NCBI RefSeq assembly: GCF_005222845.1 | Contig: NZ_STFZ01000008.1 | Coordinates: 62,001 to 126,000 of the forward strand | Source of the DNA: Rhizobium sp. FY34 | GTDB lineage: Bacteria > Pseudomonadota > Alphaproteobacteria > Rhizobiales > Rhizobiaceae | Direction of reading: 5' to 3' | Length of the DNA: 64,000 bases | Part shown: positions 8,702 through 17,845 of the stretch, piece by piece | Layout of the letters: every line of letters starts with the position of its first letter | Numbering within the stretch: position 1 is the first letter of the stretch | Notes under the pieces: generated by a model | What the model saw: only the letters and a program-made list of their open reading frames with translations | Told to the model about the DNA's origin: nothing | Databases searched by the model: none | Made by a program: the position numbers and the translations under genes

Positions 8702-10276
8702 ATGCGCCTTGAGACCTATCTTCTGCGCCATGCTGGAGCCCGGCCAGACAGGCTTGCCGTGATTGCCGGCGAGACGCGGCTGACCTATGCCGGTCTTCTG
8801 TCGCGCGTCGAGGGTCTTGCCGCTTCGCTAGAGGGGCTCGGCATCGGCCGCGGCGACCGTATTCTCATTCTGCTCGACAATGGCTGCGAGGCGGTCATCG
8901 CCTTCTTTGCCGCCTGGCGGATCGGCGCGGTGGCCTGTCCGCTGCATGTTTCATTGAAGAGTGACAAGCTGTCCACGATTGCCACCAAGACCGAGCCGAG
9001 GGCGATCATTGCCCATGCGCGGTCCGCCGGCATGATCACGGCGGCACTTTCGGGACTTGCAGGGGTTACCGGGCTTGCAAGGCCGGCGCATGTGATTTTG
9101 GTCGAAGCGCCGGCGCAAGCGGATGCCCTGCGGTTCGAGGCGTTGAGCGCACTGGACGCAACCGGCGCAAGCCCTGCCGCCCGCACGTGCTTCCCGCTGG
9201 ATGACCTGGCCCTGCTTATCCACACATCCGGCTCGACCGGCACACCGAAGGGCGTCATGCACAGCCATGCGAGCCTTGGCGCTGCCTGCTCTTCCATCGG
9301 CGCCTATCTTGGCAATCGCAGTGATGACGTGGTGCTGAGCGTTTTGCCGCTTTCCTTCGGCTATGGCATCACCCAGATGGTGACGATGATAATGGCGGGA
9401 GGAACGCTGGTGCTTGAGCGCAGCTTTGCCTTTCCGCGCGCCATCCTTGCCCGGCTGCAGGCAGAACAGGTCACCGGCTTTCCCCTGGTGCCGGCCATGG
9501 CGACGATGCTGACCAACCTGCAGGATCTGAGCCCCGACCTTCTGCCGCATCTTCGCTATATCACCAGCGCGGCAGCGGCCATGCCACCGGCAACGACCGC
9601 TGCCTTGCGGCGGCTTTTGCCCGCCACGCAGCTTTACCTGATGTATGGCCAGACCGAATGCATCCGCACCAGCTTTCTGCCGCCGGACACGATAGACACA
9701 AAGCCGCTGTCCGTCGGGTATCCGCTCTCCATCAGCCGGGTCGAGATCGTCGGCGAAGATGGAAGACCGGTCGAGGATGGCGAGACCGGCGAGTTGATGG
9801 TGTGCGGGCCGCATGTGATGACCGGCTATTGGCGGGATGTACAGGCCACGGAGCACGCCTTTCTCGAGATTGACGGCCAGCGCTTCCTGCGCAGCGGCGA
9901 TCTGTTTCACCGCGATGGCGACGGATGCCTGTTTTTCGTCGCAAGGCGAGATGACATGATCAAGACGCGCGGCGAAAAGGTGAGCCCGCAGGAGGTGGAG
10001 CGGGCTCTCTATGCCCTGCCCGGCATTCTGGAAGCGGCTGTCGAAGGTGTGGCGGATGCAATTTTCGGCCAGGTGGTGAAGGCGCATGTCGTGGTGGAGC
10101 CTGCATGCGGCCTGACAGAGAAGATGATCCTGCGCCACTGCGCGCAGCATCTGGAAGATTACATGGTGCCAAAGCTGATCGAATTTCACGCAAGCCTGCC
10201 GAAAACGACAAGCGGCAAGATCCGGCTTTCTGCGGGACAGATATCGACCGATGAGATGGAAGGAAAAGTGGCATGA
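8702..10276 (+). CDS. AMP-forming acyl/amino-acid ligase (ANL superfamily)
   Basis: A 524-residue adenylate-forming enzyme that activates a carboxylic acid as the acyl-AMP and passes it to CoA or, given the gene upstream, to the carrier protein. Core motifs are present: phosphate loop HTSGSTGTPKGVMHSH (about residue 175), MYGQTE (about 315), RSGDLFHRDGDG (about 400), KTRGEKVSPQEVE (about 420) and the C-terminal catalytic Lys in KTTSGKIRLS (about 505). The substrate cannot be read from the sequence. Its stop overlaps the next gene's start (ATGA at 10273-10276), indicating tight coupling with the NadE-like gene. Confidence 0.88.
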   Translation: MRLETYLLRHAGARPDRLAVIAGETRLTYAGLLSRVEGLAASLEGLGIGRGDRILILLDNGCEAVIAFFAAWRIGAVACPLHVSLKSDKLSTIATKTEPRAIIAHARSAGMITAALSGLAGVTGLARPAHVILVEAPAQADALRFEALSALDATGASPAARTCFPLDDLALLIHTSGSTGTPKGVMHSHASLGAACSSIGAYLGNRSDDVVLSVLPLSFGYGITQMVTMIMAGGTLVLERSFAFPRAILARLQAEQVTGFPLVPAMATMLTNLQDLSPDLLPHLRYITSAAAAMPPATTAALRRLLPATQLYLMYGQTECIRTSFLPPDTIDTKPLSVGYPLSISRVEIVGEDGRPVEDGETGELMVCGPHVMTGYWRDVQATEHAFLEIDGQRFLRSGDLFHRDGDGCLFFVARRDDMIKTRGEKVSPQEVERALYALPGILEAAVEGVADAIFGQVVKAHVVVEPACGLTEKMILRHCAQHLEDYMVPKLIEFHASLPKTTSGKIRLSAGQISTDEMEGKVA

Positions 10277-11268
10277 CGCAGACGCCGAGCACCGCACCGA
10301 CAGGCGGCCCATTTAGCCAGGACAGCCTGATACTGGATGCGGAAGCGGAGATCGAGCGCATCTGCGCCTGGATCCGCGAAAGCGTGCTTAAAGGCTTACG
10401 CAAGCGCGGGGCAACGCTTGGCCTTTCGGGCGGCATTGATTCCAGCGTCACGGCAGCGCTCTGCGCACGGGCGCTGGGGGGCAAGAAAGTGACCGGCATT
10501 TTCATGCCCGAGCATGATTCCGATCCGGAAAGCTTGCGGCTTGGCCAGGCGCTGGCGGCCGCCATCGGCGTGGAGACGGTGCTGGAAGATATCGGCCCGA
10601 GCCTTGCGGCAGCCGGATGCTACCTTCGCCGCGATGGCTTTATTCGCCAGGTCGTGCCGGATTTTGACGAGGGCTGGGGCTGCAAGGTGGTGCTGGAGGA
10701 TGCGCTGGCGGGGCGCGGCTATAATATTTCCTGGCTGGTGGTGGCCAATCCGGACGGAGAGCAGAGCCGGCACCGCATGCCGCTCGATGTCTACCTGGGC
10801 ATGATTGCTGCGGCCAACATGAAGCAGCGCACCCGCAAGCAGATCGAATATTACCATGCCGACCGGCTGAATTTTGCGGTGGCAGGCACACCGAACCGGC
10901 TGGAATATGACCAGGGTTTCTTCGTGAAGAACGGCGATGGCGCCGCCGATTTCAAGCCGATCGCCCATCTTTACAAGACGCAAGTGTACCAGTTGGCGCA
11001 GGCGCTGGGCGTGCCGGAAGAGATCTGCCGCAGGCCACCGACGACCGATACCTGGTCGCTGCCTCAGGGCCAAGACGAGTATTATTTCTCGCTGCCCTAT
11101 CATCTGATGGATCTGTGCCTTTACGGGCTGGACCATGGCATTACCCGCGAGGCAGTGGCGGAAGCCGCCGGCCTTTCGCCCGACCAGGTGGATGCCGTTT
11201 GGCGCAATATCGCTGCCAAGCGCAAGGTGGCGGACTATCTGCACGCCGCGCCGCTGACCATGCTCTGA
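10273..11268 (+). CDS. NAD synthetase-like N-type ATP pyrophosphatase
   Basis: 331 residues with the N-type ATP-pyrophosphatase P-loop LGLSGGIDSSVTAALCA (about residues 48-64) and NadE-family blocks TPNRLEYDQGFFVKNGDGAADFKPIAHLYKTQV. NadE adenylates nicotinate-adenine dinucleotide and amidates it with ammonia. This copy is longer than ammonia-only NadE (about 275) but lacks the N-terminal glutaminase of the 550-residue form. An extra segment lies near residues 115-185. Its overlap with an adenylating ligase and ACP suggests it may amidate or adenylate something other than NaAD, or act as an auxiliary NAD synthetase. Activity is inferred; fold membership is clear. Confidence 0.8.
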   Translation: MTQTPSTAPTGGPFSQDSLILDAEAEIERICAWIRESVLKGLRKRGATLGLSGGIDSSVTAALCARALGGKKVTGIFMPEHDSDPESLRLGQALAAAIGVETVLEDIGPSLAAAGCYLRRDGFIRQVVPDFDEGWGCKVVLEDALAGRGYNISWLVVANPDGEQSRHRMPLDVYLGMIAAANMKQRTRKQIEYYHADRLNFAVAGTPNRLEYDQGFFVKNGDGAADFKPIAHLYKTQVYQLAQALGVPEEICRRPPTTDTWSLPQGQDEYYFSLPYHLMDLCLYGLDHGITREAVAEAAGLSPDQVDAVWRNIAAKRKVADYLHAAPLTML

Positions 11269-11288
11269 TGCCGGGTTAGGCGACAGTT

Positions 11289-12425
11289 TCAGTCGCGGAA
11301 ATCGTCGCCGATCAACCGCATCCAGCTTTCGCCGGCCAGCCCGCTGGCGAGAGCCTCTCCGGCGAGAAAGGGCTGTAACAGCGTCTTGTCGCGGGCATGG
11401 GCGAGGAAGAAGGTGCGCGACAGGAAGAGGCTCTTGCGGCTCATCAGCGCGGCATTCAGCCAGGGCTGGGCTGCACCGCGAATGCCGGCGCAGCCATAGC
11501 TATCTGCATCCAACAGCATATCATCGACAAGATCGCCCGCCTGTTCCGGCGTTACCAGCGATTGCAGCATCCAGGCAAAATCATCGCGCCGGCGGAAATA
11601 GGCATAGGCCGACGCCGGCTGTCCATCGCGCCCAAGCGCCAGCCGATAGCGCGGCTCGCCGAAATTGCGCTTCACCGCGGCATGGCTGGAAAACCAATGG
11701 AGCGAGGGCGCATCCCAGCGGGGACGCAGTGCATAAAAATCCTTCAGGTGAAGGGCAGCGGCATCAAACTCTGAACGCTCCACGGTCTGGAAAGAAAGCC
11801 TGCGCGGCGAGGCTTCGACACGCGGGCGCAATGGATCAGACAGCATGCGGGCGAAAGCCCAGTCGATGCCATGGGCCAGTGGCGACAACAGCCGGGCTGC
11901 GGGCAGTTTGCGCTCCAGAATGCTCATGGCGCCGGCGGCCGGCCGCAGTAGCCGGATCCAGTTGAGACTATAGGCGGTATTGAGGGGTATTCCCTGTTTC
12001 TGCCACATGCGCGCAGCCGTGGCATTGGCGGTTTCGGTCACGGAAATATCCTGCGGGCCGCTGAGGAAACTGCGCAGAAGCCGCGCGCCGGCCAGCGGAT
12101 GCAGGGCTGAATCCTCGACTGTCAGGGCGCCGGCATAGGCAACCCGCAGCGGCCGACCCTCGTATTCCATCGGCACGACATTGGCACCGATGAAACCGTG
12201 CACCTCTCCCGCCTCATCGACAAAAACCCAGGAGCGGATCTGCGGATCATACCAGGGCGTTTCGAAATAGATCTGCCGCAACTGCGCCAGAAGGACCGGC
12301 GATGGTGTGGCGCTGGCCGCCCGCCCCTTGCGGAAGGTTTTCAGAAACAGCCGCGCCACGGCCGGTATGTCGTCCAGCTCGAAATGTCGAACCGTTGCAC
12401 CGGCATCCCGCAAAGCCTCTGCCAT
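11289..12425 (-). CDS. GNAT-fold N-acyltransferase, double-domain (FemAB/LOS-like)
   Basis: 378 residues, weakly recognisable as a GNAT-superfamily protein. The N-terminal half has the typical opening VRHFELDDIPAVARLFLKTF, the strand-helix region SWVFVDEAGEVHGFIGANV and AYAGALTVEDSALHPLAGARLLRSFL, which resembles the acyl-CoA-binding section. The C-terminal half (from about 195) has a second, more divergent strand pattern around YRLALGRDGQPASAYAYFRRRDDFAWMLQSL. The chosen ATG removes seven residues that would begin at a TTG. It converges on the NadE-like gene with 20 bases between stops, so it may serve the same pathway, though it is transcribed separately. Substrate unknown. Confidence 0.65.
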   Translation of the reverse strand: MAEALRDAGATVRHFELDDIPAVARLFLKTFRKGRAASATPSPVLLAQLRQIYFETPWYDPQIRSWVFVDEAGEVHGFIGANVVPMEYEGRPLRVAYAGALTVEDSALHPLAGARLLRSFLSGPQDISVTETANATAARMWQKQGIPLNTAYSLNWIRLLRPAAGAMSILERKLPAARLLSPLAHGIDWAFARMLSDPLRPRVEASPRRLSFQTVERSEFDAAALHLKDFYALRPRWDAPSLHWFSSHAAVKRNFGEPRYRLALGRDGQPASAYAYFRRRDDFAWMLQSLVTPEQAGDLVDDMLLDADSYGCAGIRGAAQPWLNAALMSRKSLFLSRTFFLAHARDKTLLQPFLAGEALASGLAGESWMRLIGDDFRD

Positions 12426-12612
12426 AATCCTGATCCTGCCTCCCAATCGAAAACGGGGAGAGTGTCACCGGCGCCTGAAAATTATATTAAATAGAAGAAA
12501 GAGGAGCTGAAAGACTGTCCGATCCCCAGCCGGAGACGAAAGCGGCATCCGGCGGACGACGGCCGGTGCCGATCAGAGCCGATTTATCCCAAGGCCTTGT
12601 TCTTGAGTATCA

Positions 12613-12628
12613 TTGACGCTTACGTCAA
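12613..12628. promoter_or_regulatory. Palindromic operator candidate upstream of fadD
   Basis: TTGACG-CTTA-CGTCAA is a perfect 6+4+6 inverted repeat 115 bases before the fadD start. The shape resembles operators described for the MerR-type regulator LiuR of branched-chain and fatty-acid degradation genes in proteobacteria (recalled family knowledge). The rest of the 318-base gap between the GNAT gene and fadD shows nothing else recognisable apart from a strong AAGGAGGAG ribosome site. Confidence 0.5.
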
Positions 12629-12743
12629 AGTTATTTAGCGTGACGACCAATCCGGTGCATAGATAAGCCGGACACGTGAAAAAGGTTGTGCATCGGGAGT
12701 GGAGGCCTGTTGCAGGACTGATAAACAAGGAGGAGCTACCGCC

Positions 12744-14447
12744 ATGACCGAAGTTTCCCATGCGCAGACGCATCCGGCGGCCCAGAAGATCTGGCTCGCC
12801 TCCTACCCGCCCACCGTGCCGGCAGAACTGCCGCCTTTGGCGCATCGTTCGATCGCGCAACTGTTCGAGGACAGCTGCGCCCGCTTTGCCGATCGCACCG
12901 CATTTTCCAGCATGGGCAAGGGCATCACCTTTCGCGAATTGGAAGAGGCAACACGGCAGGTCGGCGCCTGGCTGCAATCGCTGGGGCTGGAGCGTGGAGA
13001 CCGCGTGGCGGTGATGATGCCGAATGTGCTGCAGAACCCGGTGGTCGTCTATGCCATCCTGCGGGCCGGGCTGGTGGTGGTCAATGTCAACCCGCTCTAT
13101 ACGCCGCGCGAACTGGAATACCAGCTGAACGATTCCGGCGCACGCGCCCTGTTCGTGCTGGAAAACTTCGCCCATACGGTGCAGCAGGTCGTGCACAAGA
13201 CCCAGGTCAAGCATTTGGTGGTAACCAGCATGGGCGATATGCTGGGCCTGAAGGGCCATATCGTCAATCTGATCGTGCGGCGCGTCAAGAAACTGGTGCC
13301 CGCCTGGTCCATGCCTGCGGCGCTGTCGTTCAAGCGCGTGATGGCGGCCGGCGCTGGCCTTAGCCTGAAACCGGCCGATACCAATCTCGATGATATCGCC
13401 TTCCTGCAATATACCGGCGGCACGACCGGCGTTTCCAAAGGCGCCATACTGACCAACCGCAATCTTCTCTCCAACAAGGAGCAAATGGCCTGGTGGCTGG
13501 AAAGCGCCTTCCTGAAGAAGCAGAGACCGGAGATCATCACCTTTCTCTGCGCGCTGCCGCTCTACCACATCTTCGCGCTCACGGTGAATTCGCTGATGGG
13601 CGTAGCGCTTGGTGCACACAATGTGCTGATCGCCAATCCGCGCGATCTGCCAGCGCTGGTGAAGGAGATGGAAAAGCACAAGATCCACATGTTCCCCGGC
13701 CTCAACACCCTGTTCAACGCGCTGATGAACAATGCCGAGTTCCAGAAACTCGACCATTCCGCGCTGCTGATGGCGTTTGGCGGCGGCATGGCCGTGCAGA
13801 GGCCGGTGGCGGAACGCTGGCACAAGATGACCGGCTGCCCGATTACCGAAGGCTACGGACTTTCGGAAACCTCGCCAGTGGCAACGGCCAACCGTATCGA
13901 CGTGCAGGAATTCAGCGGCATGATCGGCCTGCCGGTATCCTCCACAGAGGTCACCATCCGCGACGAGGATGACACAGTGCTGGTGTTTGGCGAAGTGGGC
14001 GAAATCTGCATTCGCGGGCCCCAGGTGATGGCCGGCTACTGGAAGCGGCCGGACGAAACCGCCAAGGTGATGACCGCCGACGGCTATTTCCGCTCCGGCG
14101 ACATGGGCTATATGGACGAGCGCGGCTATATCAAGATCGTCGATCGCAAAAAGGATATGATCCTGGTGTCCGGCTTCAATGTCTATCCCAACGAGGTGGA
14201 GGAAGTGGCCGTGATGCATCCGGGCGTGGTGGAATGCGCAGCCATCGGCATACCGGACGAGCATTCGGGCGAAGCGGTGAAACTGTTCGTGGTGAAGAAG
14301 GATCCGGCGCTGACGGAAGCCGCGCTGAAGGCACATTGCGCCGAATACCTGACCAATTACAAGCGCCCTCGTTTCATCGAATTCCGCAACGACCTGCCGA
14401 AGACCCCGGTGGGCAAGATCCTGCGGCGCGAACTGCGACCAAAGTGA
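12744..14447 (+). CDS. fadD: Long-chain-fatty-acid--CoA ligase
   Basis: Activates long-chain fatty acids to acyl-CoA for beta-oxidation or membrane lipid use, at the inner face of the cytoplasmic membrane. The 567-residue product carries the AMP-binding signature YTGGTTGVSKGAILTN (about residue 222), EGYGLSETSPV (about 370), SGDMGYMDERGYIKIVDRKKDMILVSGFNVYPNEVEE and the C-terminal Lys in LPKTPVGKILRRELR. The start is the ATG with AAGGAGGAG nine bases upstream; an in-frame GTG 45 bases earlier lacks such a site. It is monocistronic and may be controlled by the palindrome at 12613-12628. Confidence 0.93.
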   Translation: MTEVSHAQTHPAAQKIWLASYPPTVPAELPPLAHRSIAQLFEDSCARFADRTAFSSMGKGITFRELEEATRQVGAWLQSLGLERGDRVAVMMPNVLQNPVVVYAILRAGLVVVNVNPLYTPRELEYQLNDSGARALFVLENFAHTVQQVVHKTQVKHLVVTSMGDMLGLKGHIVNLIVRRVKKLVPAWSMPAALSFKRVMAAGAGLSLKPADTNLDDIAFLQYTGGTTGVSKGAILTNRNLLSNKEQMAWWLESAFLKKQRPEIITFLCALPLYHIFALTVNSLMGVALGAHNVLIANPRDLPALVKEMEKHKIHMFPGLNTLFNALMNNAEFQKLDHSALLMAFGGGMAVQRPVAERWHKMTGCPITEGYGLSETSPVATANRIDVQEFSGMIGLPVSSTEVTIRDEDDTVLVFGEVGEICIRGPQVMAGYWKRPDETAKVMTADGYFRSGDMGYMDERGYIKIVDRKKDMILVSGFNVYPNEVEEVAVMHPGVVECAAIGIPDEHSGEAVKLFVVKKDPALTEAALKAHCAEYLTNYKRPRFIEFRNDLPKTPVGKILRRELRPK

Positions 14448-14540
14448 CGATACTGAAATATCGTCACAATAAATGAACGGCGCGGGATGGACGCTGCACC
14501 CCCTGCCCGGTAAAGCTACCGGCTTGAGAGGCCGGCCCCG

Positions 14541-15818
14541 GTGGGCCGGCTGCACAACACTGCCGGTGTTCATGTGATCAGGCCTATCTCTTGCGCACAG
14601 CGCGCCCTTGCCGCCGTAGTCATGCTGGCCTTGCTGTCCGGCTGCGCAAGCCGCGCGGAAGGCGTGCTGATCCCCACCTCGCTTCAGGTCAGAAACACCT
14701 CTGTCGTGAATGTGCTGGTCGCCACGACGCGCAAGGAAAGCCCGACACCCGGCGTTCTGTTTTCCGGCGAGCGTGGGCGTGAACCGGAAACTACGGAAAT
14801 TGAAGTGTCGATACCGCCCGCTGCCAATCGTTCGGTCGGGCAGGTGCAATGGCCCAAGCGCCTGCCGGCCGACCCGGAACGCGACTTCACCACCGTGGCA
14901 GTCAACTCTCTCACGATTCCAGAGGCGCGCCAGTGGCTGAAGGGTCACCTGCCGAAGAGCCGGCGCGTGCTGGTCTTCGTGCATGGTTTCAACAACCGCT
15001 ACGAAGACGCCGTCTACCGCTTTGCGCAGATCGTCCATGACAGCGGTGCCGATGTGGCACCCATTCTCTTCACCTGGCCGTCGCGTGGCAGCATATTTGC
15101 CTATAACTACGACAAGGAAAGCGCCAACTATTCACGCGATGCGCTCGAAACCATGTTGCGCCGCATTGCGCAGGAACCGGGCGTCGGCGAAGTCACCGTC
15201 ATGGCGCATTCCATGGGATCTTGGCTGACGATAGAGGCGCTGCGCCAGATGGCCATTCGCGATGGCAAGATCTCGCCGAAGATCCAGAACGTCATCCTGG
15301 CCTCGCCGGATCTCGATGTCGATGTGTTCGGCCAGCAGATGCAGGAACTGGGAAAGCAGAAGCCGAAATTCACGCTGTTCGTTTCGCGCGATGACCGGGC
15401 GCTGGCGCTGTCCAAGCGCATTTCCGGCAATGTCGATCGGCTCGGCCAGATTGACCCGACGCAGGAACCCTACCGCTCGGAACTCGAGAAGGAAGGCATC
15501 ACCGTTCTCGATCTGACGGCACTTCAGAGCAATGACAAGCTGAACCATGGCAAGTTTGCCGAAAGCCCCGAAGTGGTGAAGCTGCTCGGCAACCGGCTGA
15601 TTGCCGGCCAGGCAGTGACGGATTCGTCCGTCGGGCTGGGTGAAAGCATCGGCGCGCTAGCTCTCGGCACGGCACAGACGGTGGGCGGTGCGGCAAGCGT
15701 TGCGGTGAGTGCGCCGATTGCCATTTTCGACCCCAATACCCGCCGGACCTATACCGAGCAGATAGACCGCTTCGGCCAGACGGTGGGCGGCACGCTCCAG
15801 ACGGCTGCTGGCCACTAG
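14541..15818 (+). CDS. Lipoprotein with alpha/beta-hydrolase fold (DUF900)
   Basis: 425 residues. The N-terminus has a hydrophobic stretch ending in the lipobox LLSGC (Cys at 35), so the protein is probably an envelope lipoprotein. The hydrolase core shows VLVFVHGFNNRYEDAVYRFAQ (oxyanion region, about 150), the nucleophile elbow VMAHSMGSWLTIEAL (Ser about 227) and a late DLTALQSNDKLNHGKF that could supply the His. This is the DUF900 pattern. The GTG at 14541 has GAGAGG nine bases upstream; a GTG at 14574 would give a shorter, more standard signal peptide. Substrate unknown. Confidence 0.8.
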   Translation: MGRLHNTAGVHVIRPISCAQRALAAVVMLALLSGCASRAEGVLIPTSLQVRNTSVVNVLVATTRKESPTPGVLFSGERGREPETTEIEVSIPPAANRSVGQVQWPKRLPADPERDFTTVAVNSLTIPEARQWLKGHLPKSRRVLVFVHGFNNRYEDAVYRFAQIVHDSGADVAPILFTWPSRGSIFAYNYDKESANYSRDALETMLRRIAQEPGVGEVTVMAHSMGSWLTIEALRQMAIRDGKISPKIQNVILASPDLDVDVFGQQMQELGKQKPKFTLFVSRDDRALALSKRISGNVDRLGQIDPTQEPYRSELEKEGITVLDLTALQSNDKLNHGKFAESPEVVKLLGNRLIAGQAVTDSSVGLGESIGALALGTAQTVGGAASVAVSAPIAIFDPNTRRTYTEQIDRFGQTVGGTLQTAAGH

Positions 15819-15826
15819 AGGATGCG

Positions 15827-15834
15827 AATCGATT
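15827..15834. promoter_or_regulatory. AATCGATT operator-like palindrome upstream of pgi
   Basis: The palindrome GAATCGATTA lies 71 bases before the pgi start, and a partial copy (CCAATCGACT, AATCGA at 15875-15880) lies closer. The same core occurs before the fructokinase at 19255-19262. AATCGATT-type centres are typical of LacI-family regulators of central carbon metabolism. Confidence 0.45.
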
Positions 15835-15904
15835 AAGTCGCGCTTGATTTGGCCGGGAAAGCGAATAGGTTCCCAATCGACTGAATAAAGCGCGAGGAAA
15901 ATCC

Positions 15905-17521
15905 ATGCAGGCGATCGTCAAACACCTGAAGGCCACTGCGGAAAAGACCAAGGCCACCGATATCCGCTCAGCCTTTGCTGCGGACACGGGCCGTTTTGAA
16001 CGGTTCAGCGCAGCATTCGACGATCTGCTGATGGATTATTCGAAATGCGCCGTGAACGGCGAGATCATGGCGCTTTTGGAAAGCCTGTTTGTCGAAGGCG
16101 GCGTGGCGGAAAAGCGCGCGGCAATGTTCTCCGGTGAGGCAATCAACTTCACCGAAAACCGCGCTGTGCTGCATACGGCGCTGCGCAACCGGGCGAACAC
16201 GCCGGTCCTGGTGGACGGGCGCGACGTGATGCCGGATGTGAATGGCGTGCTTGCCGCCATGGCAGCCTTTGCCGATGGTATCCGCTCGGGCACCATGAAG
16301 GGTGCCACCGGCAAGGCGATCACCGATGTGGTCAATATCGGCATTGGCGGTTCGGATCTTGGCCCGGTCATGGCAACGCTGGCGCTTTCCCCCTTCCATG
16401 ATGGCCCGCGCGCGCATTTCGTTTCCAATGTCGATGGCGCCCATATTGCCGATACGCTGAAACTTCTGGATGCCGAAACCACCCTGTTCATCATCGCCTC
16501 GAAGACCTTTACCACCATCGAGACCATGACCAATGCGGCCACGGCGCGGACCTTCATTGCCGAAAAGCTGGGTGAAGGGTCGGTGAAGCATCATTTCTGC
16601 GCCGTTTCCACGGCGCTCGACAAGGTGGCGGCCTTCGGCATCGACAGCGAGCGTGTCTTCGGCTTCTGGGATTGGGTCGGCGGGCGCTATTCCATCTGGT
16701 CGGCGATCGGCCTGCCGCTGATGCTGGCCATTGGCCCTCAAAATTTCGGCAAGTTCCTCGATGGCGCGCATGCCATGGACACGCATTTCCGCGAGGCGCC
16801 GGTGCGTCAGAACCTGCCGGCACTGCTGGGCCTTATCGGCTATTATCACCGCAACGTTCTGGATTATCCCTCGCGCGCCATTCTGCCCTATGACCAGCGC
16901 CTGACGCGTTTTCCGGCCTATCTCCAGCAGCTGGACATGGAATCCAATGGCAAGGGCGTCACCATCGATGGCACGCCGGTCGAGGGCAATTCCGGCCCGG
17001 TCGTCTGGGGTGAGCCCGGCACCAATGGCCAGCACGCCTTCTACCAGCTGATCCACCAGGGCACGACGGTAATACCCGCCGAATTCATGATTGCCAAAAC
17101 CGGCTTCGAGCCGCATCTGCGCCACCAGCACGAGCTGCTGATGGCCAATTGCCTGGCCCAATCGGCAGCCCTGATGAAGGGCCGCACGCTGGACGAGGCC
17201 AAGGCGCAGCTGACGAAAGCCGGCATGGACGCAGCCAAGATCGACCATATCGCGCCGCATCGCGTGTTTACCGGCAACCGCCCGTCGATCACCTTCGTGC
17301 ATGACCAGCTGACGCCCTTTGCACTTGGCCGCCTGATCGCGCTTTATGAGCACCGCGTCTTCGTGGAAGGCGTGCTGTTCAAGATCAACTCATTCGACCA
17401 ATGGGGTGTCGAGCTTGGCAAGGAACTGGCGACGGGGCTTCTGCCGGTCATTCAGGGCAAGGCTGCCACGGACGGACAGGACGGATCGACTGCCGGCCTC
17501 GTCAAGGCACTGATCGGCTGA
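15905..17521 (+). CDS. pgi: Glucose-6-phosphate isomerase
   Basis: Interconverts glucose-6-phosphate and fructose-6-phosphate in the cytoplasm. The 538-residue length is normal. Signatures include [17 protein letters not shown] (about residues 141-157), [12 protein letters not shown], the family pattern [24 protein letters not shown], the catalytic His region [12 protein letters not shown] (about 377) and the catalytic Lys in [12 protein letters not shown] (about 508). GAGGAAAA lies just before the ATG. The AATCGATT palindrome upstream suggests control together with the fructokinase at 18295-19221. Confidence 0.96.
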   Translation: MQAIVKHLKATAEKTKATDIRSAFAADTGRFERFSAAFDDLLMDYSKCAVNGEIMALLESLFVEGGVAEKRAAMFSGEAINFTENRAVLHTALRNRANTPVLVDGRDVMPDVNGVLAAMAAFADGIRSGTMKGATGKAITDVVNIGIGGSDLGPVMATLALSPFHDGPRAHFVSNVDGAHIADTLKLLDAETTLFIIASKTFTTIETMTNAATARTFIAEKLGEGSVKHHFCAVSTALDKVAAFGIDSERVFGFWDWVGGRYSIWSAIGLPLMLAIGPQNFGKFLDGAHAMDTHFREAPVRQNLPALLGLIGYYHRNVLDYPSRAILPYDQRLTRFPAYLQQLDMESNGKGVTIDGTPVEGNSGPVVWGEPGTNGQHAFYQLIHQGTTVIPAEFMIAKTGFEPHLRHQHELLMANCLAQSAALMKGRTLDEAKAQLTKAGMDAAKIDHIAPHRVFTGNRPSITFVHDQLTPFALGRLIALYEHRVFVEGVLFKINSFDQWGVELGKELATGLLPVIQGKAATDGQDGSTAGLVKALIG

Positions 17522-17571
17522 GACGGTGTGAGCAACTGGAATCGGGCAGCTTGCTTGATGAGGCTTCCGAA

Positions 17572-17599
17572 TTGATATACGCTAAGCACCAGGTATATC
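17572..17599 (+). promoter_or_regulatory. Promoter with overlapping inverted-repeat operator of the AbrB/PIN module
   Basis: TTGATA (17572-17577) and TATATC (17594-17599), 16 bases apart, form a promoter. GATATAC (17574-17580) and GTATATC (17593-17599) are exact inverted repeats lying over both hexamers. That is the layout expected for autorepression by the antitoxin. Confidence 0.6.
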
Positions 17600-17614
17600 T
17601 ATCCGGAGGTCACC

Positions 17615-17845
17615 ATGCAGATCGCCAAATGGGGCAATAGCCTGGCCGTCCGTCTTCCCGCCAGCGTGGTCGAAGCGCTCAAGCTGAAGGAAGGCGACGA
17701 CATAGAAATTCGCGCCGCAGACTGGCGCGAGCTTGATGTCGCGCGCAAGCCCACTCCCGCAGACCTCCTTCAGCGCCTGCGCGCCTTCCGGGGACGGTTG
17801 CCGGCTGACTTCAAATTCGATCGGGATGAGGCGAATGGGCGGTAG
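17615..17845 (+). CDS. AbrB/MazE-family antitoxin
   Basis: A 76-residue DNA-binding antitoxin. The N-terminal swapped-hairpin signature MQIAKWGNSLAVRLPASVVEAL is clear, followed by GDDIEIR. The C-terminal third (PADLLQRLRAFRGRLPADFKFDR) would be the disordered toxin-binding tail. CCGGAGG lies five bases before the ATG. Its last codons overlap the start of the PIN toxin gene, the usual layout of a type II module with the antitoxin first. It should repress its own promoter through the repeat at 17574-17599. Confidence 0.88.
   Translation: MQIAKWGNSLAVRLPASVVEALKLKEGDDIEIRAADWRELDVARKPTPADLLQRLRAFRGRLPADFKFDRDEANGR

Noticed and set aside
12573..15038. An 821-codon open frame on the minus strand, opposite fadD and the lipoprotein hydrolase gene.
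   Set aside because: It lies antisense to genes with full family motifs, is rich in His/Arg/Gln in the manner of a mirrored high-GC frame, and has no ribosome site or recognisable domain.
15968..17353. A 461-codon minus-strand open frame opposite pgi.
   Set aside because: Mirror of a well-supported gene; no start signal or family pattern.
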